Assembly (NCBI RefSeq): GCF_026914265.1
Contig: NC_069133.1
Location: 6,073,985-6,137,984, forward strand
Reading direction: 5' to 3'
Length of the DNA: 64,000 bases
Origin: Mya arenaria
Lineage: Eukaryota; Mollusca; Bivalvia; Myida; Myidae
Below are positions 1 to 11,000 of the stretch, in pieces. The notes under the pieces were generated by a model, which was not told the origin of the DNA, searched no databases, and saw only the letters and a program-made list of their open reading frames with translations. Numbering within the stretch: position 1 is the first letter of the stretch; every line of letters begins with the position of its first letter. The position numbers were made by a program, and so were the translations under genes.

Positions 1-460
1 GAACATTTTCAAATCAAATAAAATGTGCAAAAACAAACATATTAAGCTCCTAGTTTTGAAAAAGACACAAAAATACTCAGAAATAGTTTTTACTCGGAAA
101 TATGATTTCGAAAAAGCGATCGTAGGAGACGTTGATATGGCCCGTTGTCTGATTTATAAATTACGGTATAAAGACAGTTTGTTCGAAGTCCTAGGCAGTG
201 ATACGCGAACAGTGGCCTGGTGTTTGACCTCGGTATTGATATTGGACCGACCCTGGTAAAAGATGAGGGGGGAAATGGTGCCCGACCTACGCCCTATGGG
301 TTCGAGCCATACCAGGGATTTTTGTGTTGAACTTATGAACATGGAAGTGATTCATATGTACATACAGCTGTGCCTTTATTAAAAAGTACGATGTATGCTA
401 TAATTCCCGCGGTTAAAAGGTTATTTAGCGGGCACGAACATCTGATACCAGACCTTGACA
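1..460. other. Left edge, no gene seen
   Basis: No exon with credible splice sites was found. On the minus strand around 285-315 there is a short tRNA B-box-like motif (GGCTCGAACCC), which could be the remains of a SINE head, but no A box accompanies it. Confidence 0.3.
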
Positions 461-464
461 CTAA

Positions 465-705
465 AGGCCTAGTTTAAGCCTTCTAAAAGTGCCCCCCCCC
501 CCCAAAAAAAAAAAAATTAATAAATAAAATAAATAAATCTGTTTAGTACACAACCTCTGTTTATTGATCCTAATCTTCTTGCCTTGATCCCTCTTATCAG
601 ATCTCTGATCTGAGTATCCTACTGTGCAGATTTGTGACATCAGTGCAATTAGCAGGAGATGCACAGCAGGGGATTATCATGCTAAACATTCCTTAAACTA
701 GGCCT
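465..705. mobile_element. TTAA-type MITE, copy 1
   Basis: A non-autonomous DNA element bounded by the inverted ends AGGCCTAGTTTAAG and its complement. The flanks are CTAA and TTAG, degraded forms of the TTAA target site kept cleanly by the other copies, which suggests a piggyBac-like mobiliser. Near its left end it has a C run followed by an A run. It is followed by about 30 bp of flank (GACGTGTGCAGACTAGCTCG) that also follows the next copy, so copies 1 and 2 are a tandem duplication and not two insertions. Confidence 0.75.
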
Positions 706-742
706 TTAGGAAGCTCTGACGTGTGCAGACTAGCTCGCTTAA

Positions 743-1025
743 AGGCCTAGTTTAAGCCTTCTATAAGTGACACCCGCCCACAAAACCGTGTACTAGTACA
801 CAAACTCTGTTAATTGATCTTAATCTTATTGCCTAATTGGCTTATTAGATCTTTAATCGGAGTATCCTGCCTTGCAGTTTTCGATGTTTTATTATAAAAA
901 TTATAAAAATGGCCATGAGCCAATAAACCAATACACAGGAAATTGGCCCCTACTGTGACATCAGTGCAACTAGCAGGAGATGCCGTCAGGGGGTTATCAT
1001 GCCAAACATTCCTTAAACTAGGCCT
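743..1025. mobile_element. TTAA-type MITE, copy 2
   Basis: Same element as at 465-705, here with intact TTAA on both sides (739-742 and 1026-1029). It is longer than copy 1 because it keeps an internal AT-rich segment (about 870-940) also found in the copy at 48161-48446. The shared downstream flank marks it as one half of a local tandem duplication. No coding capacity. Confidence 0.8.
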
Positions 1026-1312
1026 TTAAGAAGCTTGGACGTGTGCAGACTAGCTCGCTTAACATTAACCCGGCCACATGTGATGAACCTGTGTGTCTCT
1101 AGGTCAGACCCGAACATGGGACGACTTGACAGACGGTAGAGCGACAGCTGCATGTATGATACTGTTCTCCATTCTGAGAGCCTTGAATTAGGATTGATTT
1201 AGATTGATGTATCCCATTCTGAGAGTCGATTTCAATTAATAATGTATTTAGGTAAGGCATAATGTATACAAGTACATTGTAAATGAGGTAAATCATGACG
1301 TGGGTCACGTGA

Positions 1313-3560
1313 TTAATGCATACAGTGGCAGTGCTGGTCCACGCAGTGCCAGGTTTCTTGGTGACAGTGCAGGTTGCCAAACAAGTTGTGACATTCCTCC
1401 GCCGTCTCGCACTGGTACGTGTCTAACGAGTTGTCTGCAAAAAAGGCAATGTCAAATTTCTGTCAGTCTGAGTTGGTATGAATACGAGTTAATATAACTG
1501 AACATAATCACAAGCTATGCTTACTTGACGGGGTCATACGTTCGAATCGGCACTGCGCTACTGCAATGAACAAACTTATCCACAAGAAGTCACTGTGCTT
1601 TACGCGCTTTCTTGCGTCTGAGATACACGTAAAACAGCAGGGGGTAACTTCGGGGTCTTCATCAGTATAAACGTGGTTCGGGAAGGATAATGTATTTTCA
1701 TATAAAAGTAACGGGGTCACCAAGCAACAACATTTAACCTAGTTGAGGTATCAGAGAACCAGCTAATTTTTCGGTATCAATACATGGCTGTGGTCGTTAC
1801 GATCTTGAATCGTGAAGGTCAACAAAGGTCAACAGTGCCGATTACTCGCAGCACGTACTGCCCACCAATACTGAACGAGTGAGTGTCAGAAGCCACTTGC
1901 AACTAAATGATAACAATCTTCATGACGTGCCACGGACGTCCGTGTCTGTGCCCAAGGAAATAGCATATTGGAAATGACAAGACGTCATACATGGATGTAG
2001 GCATTGATAAATAACAATGACGCACATGATCCTCTTTCAACGCCCGTTCATATGGTTATATAGTAACTTCAGTTTTGAAGAGATGGATCGATCGACCCCT
2101 AATTTGATCATTTGACCACCACGAGGTACAGATCTTTGATGAATATATGCCTTTATACGCATTACTAATGAACGAATCGTCTCACCTCCCGCGGGGACAC
2201 ACGTGCAGAGATTGGTATTGCGTCCGCAGTCTATTTCCAGACCAGCCTTGCACGCCGTTAGTTTACAGTCACTGTCATGGTCGCAGTTCTCGGCGCTCAC
2301 TAACACTGTGAATAAGAAAAGTTTGGCATTGTATTCAACTGAACTTTGCATGATATTTGTAAGCACACATGATGCCATTTATATCAATTTAATGGGACTC
2401 TTAAACGGATTTATTTTAAACATTTGTCATTTAATTCATTTCACTTGAAGAGACTTTAAGTGTATCTAATGGCTAGCGGGCTTCTACAAAAACTAGCAGG
2501 TTTTAAAAATCTTCTGGAGTTTCCGTTTTCTGTAAACGCCACAGATCGTTGTGGATGCCATAAGCCATTGTGAATGTTAATGTTTAAGTGTAAGATGAGA
2601 GACAGATTATTGCACAAATGCGTTAAACACTTCAGTCCATGATAATGTATCTTAAAACACACAAGTCCGTTATGTAGTGATTTTTCAGCATTTTCAAATG
2701 TCTCGATAAAGTACAACAGTTGGTAGATTATCTAATCTTCAATTGGTCTTGCAAACATTATATTAGTATTAATTAGATTTTCACGTTTACGTCCAGAAAT
2801 GTATAAGCCGTAAAACGCATCACACACAGTGTAAATAGAATATATGAATCCTAATAAATCTTGGTTTTTGTATTTGTGTGTGGGCCAATGGCAATCAAGG
2901 ATTTTTCAAATTTTCTGTTCATAAATTGAACGAAGATCGATTCTAACGAATGCACCAAAAACACCAAATAACTTTTTAACAATTTTGACGATCTACCGAA
3001 AGTAAGGTTACCTGGCCCGCTCTATTTTCTGTAAATCGCCAAAATTGAACTCTTAGACTAACATATTCTTATTACTGTTGTTTTTTTAGTAAATCTGCTC
3101 TTCAATCAATTTCACGTGTTTTATATTTGATACGAGTGCATCAATTATACACAAATGCGCTATGATAATATTATGCACCAGTCAATTGTAACCACGCCCC
3201 ACCCCACCAGGTCCGGGGAATAGCGGGGACTTTGACTTTCGGTCCAGCCAAGCCCGGGTAAGATCCCCGTCCTGCGGGGACAAACTGAGGGTAAAATCCC
3301 CGCCAAATGCCCCCGCACCTCAGGGACTCTAAGTAAGGGCAATTCGCGGCCATTTTTGGCGCAAAGACAAAACCGCATTAACCCGGCACTGCGAGGCCAC
3401 CTGAACGGTAGAAACACGGCCCATTTCCCAGGCTTTCCCCGGTATACCCCCGGATTATTTATTTTTTGGGGGGAGGGCGTGGTTACAATTGACTGGTGCA
3501 TTAGTTCTATAAGCATTATCACTTACCGAAACAGATGAGGATAATGGTTGTTTTGATCAT
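1313..3560 (-). CDS. Cvsi-like secreted serine protease inhibitor
   Basis: Three exons, 3560-3527, 2305-2186 and 1422-1313, join in phase (34+120+110 nt) to give 87 residues. Exon 1 begins at an ATG and supplies most of a signal peptide, MIKTTIILICFVLVSA, with mature protein starting ENCDHDSDC. The mature chain has 12 cysteines in two similar halves (ENC, SDC, TAC, IDC, CTC; then QC, EEC, LHC, WHC, QHC, HC), the layout of the Cvsi family of oysters and clams, whose studied members inhibit subtilisin-like proteases and are linked to digestion and defence against protozoan parasites. The donors (GTAAGT, GTGAGA) and acceptors (CACAG, GTTAG) are conventional. A Harbinger-like MITE occupies part of intron 1, starting 26 bp from the exon 1 donor. 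Family assignment rests on cysteine spacing and size recalled from the family, not on a search. Confidence 0.88.
3174..3500. mobile_element. Harbinger-like MITE, copy 1
   Basis: A 327-bp element with terminal inverted repeats of about 25 bp (TGCACCAGTCAATTGTAACC and complement), flanked by TTA at 3171-3173 and 3501-3503. A three-base TWA duplication is typical of PIF/Harbinger elements. The interior is unusually GC-rich for this region and has no coding capacity. It lies inside intron 1 of the Cvsi-like gene. The second copy is at 5899-6228. Confidence 0.8.
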
Positions 3561-4388
3561 GCTTGGTCTTCTCGTTGCAAATGTAAAATGGCTCGTTTGT
3601 TTTGTCAAGTTCAGTTTATAATAGTAAGATAAGGACTTGTTTGTCTTAAAAGTCCACCAGAACAGCTGACATAAAGTACAGGTTTGTGATAATGTGCTGT
3701 CGGTCGTTCACAGCTGAATGTGTACTTTACCACACGATTGTTTAGCGATAGTATAGCGAAGTATTCTCCTCAATTGAAATAGCAGGATATGACATGACAT
3801 ATTTGCACCAAAGGGATGGTCAATTGGTAACATCCCAACAGCGGCTTCTGTCTAGACTGGTACCGTACGTTACTTTTTGGAGAAAAAAACCAAGGGTAGC
3901 AGTCTACTTCTGTCAGTTTCAACACTTCAAAGAGTTTAGTTTGTCATCGCGCCGTATCTTGCTTCCGTTTTTTAAAGCTACCATACTGTGTATTAACATA
4001 TGCAAACTGAACGTGTGTAGATGTTTGTGGTTATGAGCCCACCACTTAAGGTCCTTCAACAATGCAAAAATGGGTGAGGAGGGCCCAAAATTAAAATGTT
4101 TGACAAGTTCATGTTTAACTTATTTTTGAGGAATAATCTTTATCATGAGTACAACCGAATTCCTTTGCAACATGTTTTGGGGAAATAAGGAGTTGAGCAA
4201 GTTTTACAAAAGAAGATTTTATCAGATTTTGGTTCAAAAAGCATTTGAACTTTGTCGGAAAAGTCTGTCGAAAATATAAATATTGTCTAAAAATGCTCAA
4301 GTCTACCCATCAAACAATGTCTTGCGGGTTCTCGATGATAACTTTTCAAATAAGAAAGATATTCAAGAAATATAGTGCATTAAATTTA
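3561..4388. other. Intergenic, nothing recognised
   Basis: This is upstream of the Cvsi-like gene and should hold its promoter. I see no clear TATA box or exon. Confidence 0.3.
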
Positions 4389-5000
4389 TTTCCTGGTTAC
4401 AAAAATGCAAATATCTTTCTTAAAATAGCTGCATTCACCAAAAAGCCGAAAGTCATTGTTGATCGGATAGTCATGTCTATTTCGATACAAATACATAGCA
4501 ATTTTGCATAATGTAATTTCCGTAAAAAATGTAAACGCTTTTTGATTGAAACTCTGATTATATCTTATCCCATAAAAGGTGCTCAAATCCTTTTGAAACC
4601 TACACATGTGCAACGGATGTATGTATTATGCTTGCTAAATATTAAACCTCATAACATATTATGTATATATATAGTAAAAGAAGGTTTGACATAGTTATAT
4701 TTCACTGAACGCACGCAACGCATTGTGTTGAATATCTGTCACGAGTCGTCATATAATACACTATAAATAGTTAAAGATACACTATTACTCCCAAATAAGA
4801 TTTACCACAATAAAAACAATTATTAGTTTACCAAAACTGGATGAATAAATGTCGAAAACATTGGTTTCTTATGAAGGCATTATGCGATTGCTATGTATTT
4901 GTATTGAAATAGACATGACTATCCGATCAACAATGACTTTCGGCTTTTTGGTGAATGCAGCTATTTTAAGAAAGATATTTGCATTTTTGTAACCAGGAAA
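4389..5000. repeat. Fold-back element, ~115-bp arms
   Basis: The stretch 4389-4513 is repeated as its reverse complement at about 4878-5000 with very few mismatches, leaving a spacer of about 365 bp. The arms include GCCGAAAGTCATTGTTGATC and its complement. The spacer is AT-rich and has no recognisable coding sequence. It is probably a fold-back or MITE-type element. No target-site duplication was identified. Confidence 0.8.
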
Positions 5001-5091
5001 CCAGTATAGAACAGTCCGATTGCCTAATATGATTCCAAGCCGACGCATTGACGTTCGTGACGTACGTTCCTACCATAATAATACATCTCCT

Positions 5092-7238
5092 TAGGCCAAA
5101 TAAAAAATAGGTGCGTTTCAGGTAACACTGCCAAAAAAAGGGTAGGTAGGTCGGAATATATTTTTATTTTTTTTATATATTTTTGTGATATATTGATTTC
5201 AGTAACTGTTGACCCACACTGTAACAAAAATAAAAGTCATCAATTTTCAGGTTTATCAGCAGTTTTTAAACATCTTCCATGCTTCAAAGGAAACATGTTT
5301 TATTTGTCTGGTTAAATACTTTGACAATGATGGTTGGATTTCAACTAAGTTATGGTACACCACTCTGCTATTATTAAAGACTTTCCAGGAACGGTTTTAC
5401 TTTTCTTTATGCACCCTTTTGCTTTCACCCTCTGTAGTATGCTAAACTTCCTGTAACATAATTACATGGAGAGTGGGGCAGCAAATTTACCATATAAGCC
5501 ATCAGCCAAGGAAACCTCATTGCTGTCAAGAGGACCTGGGGGTTCAGGTTTAAAGAACAAGTAACATGCAGGTTTTATTGCCAAAATTGCACTTAAGGCT
5601 GATATATCAATCCGAAAGTCAGTATCTGACACATTTGTATCTGACAAGAAAATATAGTTCAAGAATTGAAATATACCTGCCACACAAGCACAAACTACCC
5701 GTAATTCACCTTAGAGTTCGGACACTAAAAATTCAGACATCCATTATTATTTTCAAAAATAATTTATTTACGTACCTAATTTTCAGACACCCAAAGGACA
5801 TCGATTATAACTTTTACAGTTACTAAGTCTCACAGACAAAGATTATAGATCTTTTTCCTTACAATGTATTTGCCTGGCTTGATTACCTTACCGTATAATG
5901 CACCAGTCACTTGTAACCACCACCCCCCTGCCCCCCCCCCCCCCCCCCCAGGTCCGGTGAATAGCTGAGACTTTGGACTTTCGGTCTAGCCAACCCCGGG
6001 TAAAATCCCCGTCCTGCGGGGACGAACTTTTGGTAAAACCCCGACCAAATGCCCCCGCACCCCAGAGACTCTATATAAGGCCCAATCTCCGCTAAATTTG
6101 GCGCTATGACAAAACCACCGCAGTCACCCAGCCCTACGGGGCCACCTGAAAAGTAATAACACGGCCCTTTTTCCCGGTATACCCCCGGACCTGGGGGGGG
6201 GGGGGCGTGGTTACAACTGACTGGTGCATAACATCACTGTGACAAGTTAATTAATAACTACTCATCCTAAACGATTGATTGCCTGTTGAAAGGGAATTGT
6301 GTTATGTTTAATTGAAGATTAAAGAAACAACAAGGGCAATCAAGGGATTAAGAAAACACAGACATGACATGTTTGTAAAACGATCCGCCAATAAACTTTG
6401 AAACTTGTACCACACTTTTAATATAGACTTTATGAAGCAATAATCGTACAGTAATACTCATTGAAACATCAATAGAATAAATAAAAGTCAACACATTCAA
6501 TGATACAGGTAACTTTTTAGTTTAAACATATTTATTGAGGAAAATAACACAAGACAACATATATACATCAATGAAAAACAAAGAATTTGATCGGAAGCAT
6601 AGCTTATATAGATCATTTTCGTAGGTAACTATTTAATGTGATGAATTAAAGTTAGATATGCAATACTTAAGTTACAATCGAAAACACCACCCAGACACAT
6701 TAATCCTGCATAACAATGTCCATGCTCTCCATGAGATCCTCGTGGGTCTACTGTGAGTTATGTGACGTCACACAGTGTGACTGTTTGATCTGAAGCCGAT
6801 AAAAGGTGTTTATTCATTTCAATGCATGTATAAAATGGTGTTGAATGGGATTTTAATTAACTTGATGAAGGAGTAACACTTATAGGCGTTATAACTATTG
6901 ATAACTACGGATAAATTAATAAGTGGTAAAATGCAGACATGAAGAAAAAAGGCAGGTTTAACATACATGTAGATAAAATGTAAAAACGGTTATTTTCTAT
7001 GAATTCGGACAGCGAAAAAAAAAATTAGTTTTAGGTGTCCGAACTCTATTGTGAATTACGGGGTAAATACAATCAGAAATCCAACTCTTAATATTGTCAA
7101 CTTTTCGTATTTATTTCGTAACAAATGCTTTTCATACCCAAATCACATTTTTTTCAGGGAAAAAATAGGTTAAGGTCGGCGGGAAAAAATAGGGTCGGTC
7201 GGGTAACCTGAGACAGACCTATTTTTTTATTTGGCCTT
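5092..7238. repeat. Nested inverted repeats spanning 2.1 kb
   Basis: Two pairs of related sequences face each other. The outer pair is 5092-5155 (TAGGCCAAATAAAAAATAGG) against 7160-7238 in reverse. The inner pair is about 5698-5737 (CCGTAATTCACCTTAGAGTT) against about 7001-7063 in reverse. The near-symmetric placement suggests one large composite or fold-back element, though two unrelated dispersed repeats could give the same picture. The Harbinger-like MITE at 5899-6228 lies inside. No coding sequence was recognised. Confidence 0.55.
5899..6228. mobile_element. Harbinger-like MITE, copy 2
   Basis: Second copy of the 3174-3500 element, with the same inverted ends (TGCACCAGTCACTTGTAACC) and TAA at both flanks (5896-5898 and 6229-6231). 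Long C and G runs sit near the two ends. The interior is recognisably the same as copy 1 but diverged, so both are old insertions. Confidence 0.8.
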
Positions 7239-8015
7239 ACGAAAAATTGTGTATTAAATTACATGATGACGAGTGTCAGATCTTTTTTATCACATTCTTA
7301 TCCTTTCTTGAACAATGAAAGATCCTTCATTTTCCACATTTACCTCTTATGAGACGAACACCACGAAGTAACGTCATTTCCCGTGAGTCTTTTATTGCAG
7401 ACGTGCACAACACAAAATACCTTATTTTAATGATATATCCGAATTTCCCTTTTTAAAAAATAATGCTAAGTTGAAATCCGGAAGAAATCACAACATAAAC
7501 TGTAAAATATTGAAACAATATGCATTTTCATCGGTGAAAACATTAATAAATTAATGAACACCTTGACATATATTGTAGGGAGAATCGAGAGGAAATATTG
7601 CCTATATTTTGTACTCCAGTTGTTCAAATTACTTTACATTTATCATTACAAAACAATAAAAAAAACTATTCCTTATGAATTGCCCACTTGTTTTCAATCA
7701 AGCCAGAAGTTGTTTTCCAAAATAATTTGTTAATTGATATTATTATATAAAAAATGAGCAATGCTGTATTATGAAATTGTTTTGAAACTGATTAGCTTCA
7801 AGACGTAAACCATAAAGTAAAAGCCCACAAAAAATACCAATTCAATATTTCATATATTTAGTTGTGTTCACTCAATTTTGTCAACAATTGGGCGGAACCA
7901 TTTGGTGATGGAATGCCGATAGGTCACGTATTGCATGTTTAAATACTGTCTTCTTTGTTTCATAATATATATTTTCACGGATGTTTGATAACAATGCTCA
8001 GATGTTTAAATACCA
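6240..8015. other. Intergenic, repeats only
   Basis: Apart from the repeat arms listed for 5092-7238 I see no gene. A lone CRE-like palindrome TGACGTCA lies at 6763-6770. The AATAAA signal of the upstream minus-strand peptidase gene is at 8021-8016. Confidence 0.3.
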
Positions 8016-8021
8016 TTTATT
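8016..8021 (-). terminator. Polyadenylation signal AATAAA
   Basis: AATAAA on the minus strand lies about 76 bp beyond the TGA stop of the cyanophycinase-like gene, at the expected distance for its mRNA 3' end. Confidence 0.6.
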
Positions 8022-8096
8022 GTTTGAATAAATAAGGATGATACACGGATAGCATACATTCTTTCAACGACTTTCATATAAGGTAAATATTTAGTT

Positions 8097-11000
8097 TCAG
8101 TCCGCATAAATGGCGACCCGAAGGTTTTTGTACGAAGTTATATCAGAGTGAAAAGAATGACGTCTCTCAACGTAGCCAATGGCGTCGTGCCCCTCGGCCG
8201 ACATGTCGATGCGAAATCGTGGGCTACCCTCCTGTGTAGTTCCGTGTGTAGTTATGCCGTTCCTGGCGTCAAAAACGCTGGTAGCGATTCTAACAAACTC
8301 TGACTTGCGTTCGCTGTCTGATTTTGTTCCGTAAAACACGTCATCCGTCGTTAACACGTCGTCGTAGTTTTCATGGTTTTTCATTGGCGTTTTGGATGAG
8401 GAGAATGTCACTTGATGGTCAGACAGTCTAATGGCGTCGCCATGAGTTAGATAGGTCAGGTAAACGTCAGATATGTTGAAGTATCGCGAGATGTGGACCC
8501 GAGAATTGGACAAATCAAATACGGTCACACCGGAAGCTCCTATAACCTGAAAATATTCGTCATAATACTTCAATGTGGGATTTACGGACAGAGACGTGTT
8601 ACATGTCCGAACCTGAACTGTGATTATTTTGTTTGAATTTACATATTTGAAAATAAACGATTCATTTCGACATTCATTTGCTGCTTAAAATACGATAGCA
8701 TTTAAGTTTAGCGAATTAGTCGACAACGTATAGATATCCCGATGTATTACATAAGGCACACCCAAGAATGCGTACCGTGCCAGACACCATGTTAGTGTCC
8801 GCATGCTTGACCACGAGCGCGGTATTCTCGTCAACGCCTATCCCACGGGCCGTGCCCTTTCCATGCGCCATTGTGTCTGACAGCAACCGTATCATCCGGC
8901 CCTCCCGGCCCCGCTGCCTGCAATAATGAGAAGTAGTACTCAAAAGGGATAGCATACATTCCAAGTTATGTTGTCCAAATTGATTGTTATGTTATTCATT
9001 TAAGTTGGTAGTGAGGCTGCGAAACGTCACGTGTACGTATATTTGTACGTGTGGATCACATTTTGAGAGGGTCATTATCTGTGGTTTAGAAGTGTAAAGG
9101 GTCTTATTGATATCAAGTACCTATGGCAAATATTTCATCTTAGTCACGCAGGTTTAGGTATACTAAAGTATTATTAAATATATGGCATTGAAACATTGAC
9201 TGAACGAAAGGTACAAAACACGTGGAGTTAAAACATGCAAGAAGTGCAATTGGCATTTCTAAAACGACTGTTTTTTAATCTGTTTACCTTGACTGTGTCG
9301 AAAGAGAAAGTAGACCCGGTCTTTATAACATACTATTTTTAAAGTTTAGACAATAGATATTCAAGCATATATGGCTATAGCATCCGAACACTTTGAAACC
9401 ATTCACGGTAAGTAATCTCAGGAACAATAACCATAGACTCGAAAATTAGAATGTACATGTAGTTATATCTTATACAACTCTCAAATTTGAAACAAGAAAT
9501 GTTAAGATTAGAATAATAGTGCTGAGATAAAATAGTTAAATCACCGTATTTTAAATGCCGACCAATTGTGGCAAACGATATAAATGTTTATAGGTAATGT
9601 CCAATAAGTTGTATAACAAAACTTTGTTTCTGTCAGCGTCGTTGGAGCATATCGTTAAGTCCAACAACACCCTTTACTTGTACGGCTATCTACAGGCACA
9701 CGTTCTAGAAGCGTTAAGTCCACTTGTACAGCCAGTTACATGAACACGTACACGTAGCGTTAAGTCCACTTGTACGGCTTAGGCTACAGGCATACGAACA
9801 CGTAGCGTTAAGTCCACTTGTACGGCTAGCTACAGGCATACGTACACGTAGCGTTAAGTCCACTTGTACGGCTAGCTACAGGCATACGTACACGTAGCGT
9901 TAAGTCCACTTGTACGGCTTAGGCTACAGGCATACGAACACGTAGCGTTAAGTCCACTTGTACGGCTAGCTACAGGCATACGAACACGTAGCGTTAAGTC
10001 CACTTGTACGGCTTAGGCTACAGGCATACGAACACGTAGCGTTAAGTCCACTTGTACGGCTTAGGCTACAGGCATACGTACACGTAGCGTTAAGTCCACT
10101 TGTACGGCTTAGGCTACAGGCATACGAACACGTAGCGTTAAGTCCACTTGTACGGCTAGCTACAGGCATACGTACACGTAGCGTTAAGTCCACTTGTACG
10201 GCTAGCTACAGGCATACGTACACGTAGCGTTAAGTCCACTTGTACGGCTTAGGCTACAGGCATACGAACACGTAACATTAAGTCCACCTGTACGACTAGC
10301 TACAGGCATACGTACACGTAGCGTTAAGTCCACTTGTACGGCTAGCTACAGGCATACGTACACGTAGCGTTAAGTCCACTTGTACGGCTAGCTACAGACA
10401 TACGTACAAATAGCGTTAAGTCCACTTGTACGGCTAGCTACAGGCATACGTACAAAAAGCGTTAAGTCCACTTGTACGGCTAGGTACAGGCATACGTACA
10501 AATAGCGTTAAGTCCACTTGTACGGCTAGCTACAGGCATAAGTACAAATACCGTTAAGTTCACTTGTATGGCTAGCTACAGGCATACGTACACGTAGCGT
10601 TAAGTCCACTTGTATGACTAGCTACAGGCATACGTACAAATAGCGTTAAGTCCACTTGTATGGCTAGCTACAGGCATACGTACAAATAGCGTTAAGTTCA
10701 CTTGTATGGCTAGCTACAGGCATACGTACAAATAGCGTTAAGTCCACTTGTATGGCTAGCTACAGGCATACGTACACGTAGCGTTAAATCCACTTGTATG
10801 GCTAGCTACAGGCATACGTACACGTAGCGTTAAGTCCACTTGTATGGCTAGCTACAGGCATACGTACAAATAGCGTTAAGTCCACTTGTACGGCTAGCTA
10901 CAGGCATACGTACACGTAGCGTTAAGTCCACTTATACGGCTAGCTACAGACATACGTACACGTAGCGTTAAGTCCACTTGTACGGCTAGCTACAGGCATA

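Noticed and set aside
9966-10193. Open frame repeating TSGLNATC-like peptides on the minus strand
   Set aside because: It lies wholly inside the 46-bp minisatellite, whose unit is not a multiple of three. The frame is a chance product of 46/48-bp unit mixtures.
9760-10270. Telomere-like repeats (TTAGG inside GGCTTAGGC)
   Set aside because: The motif occurs once per 48-bp unit and is not tandem at hexamer scale.
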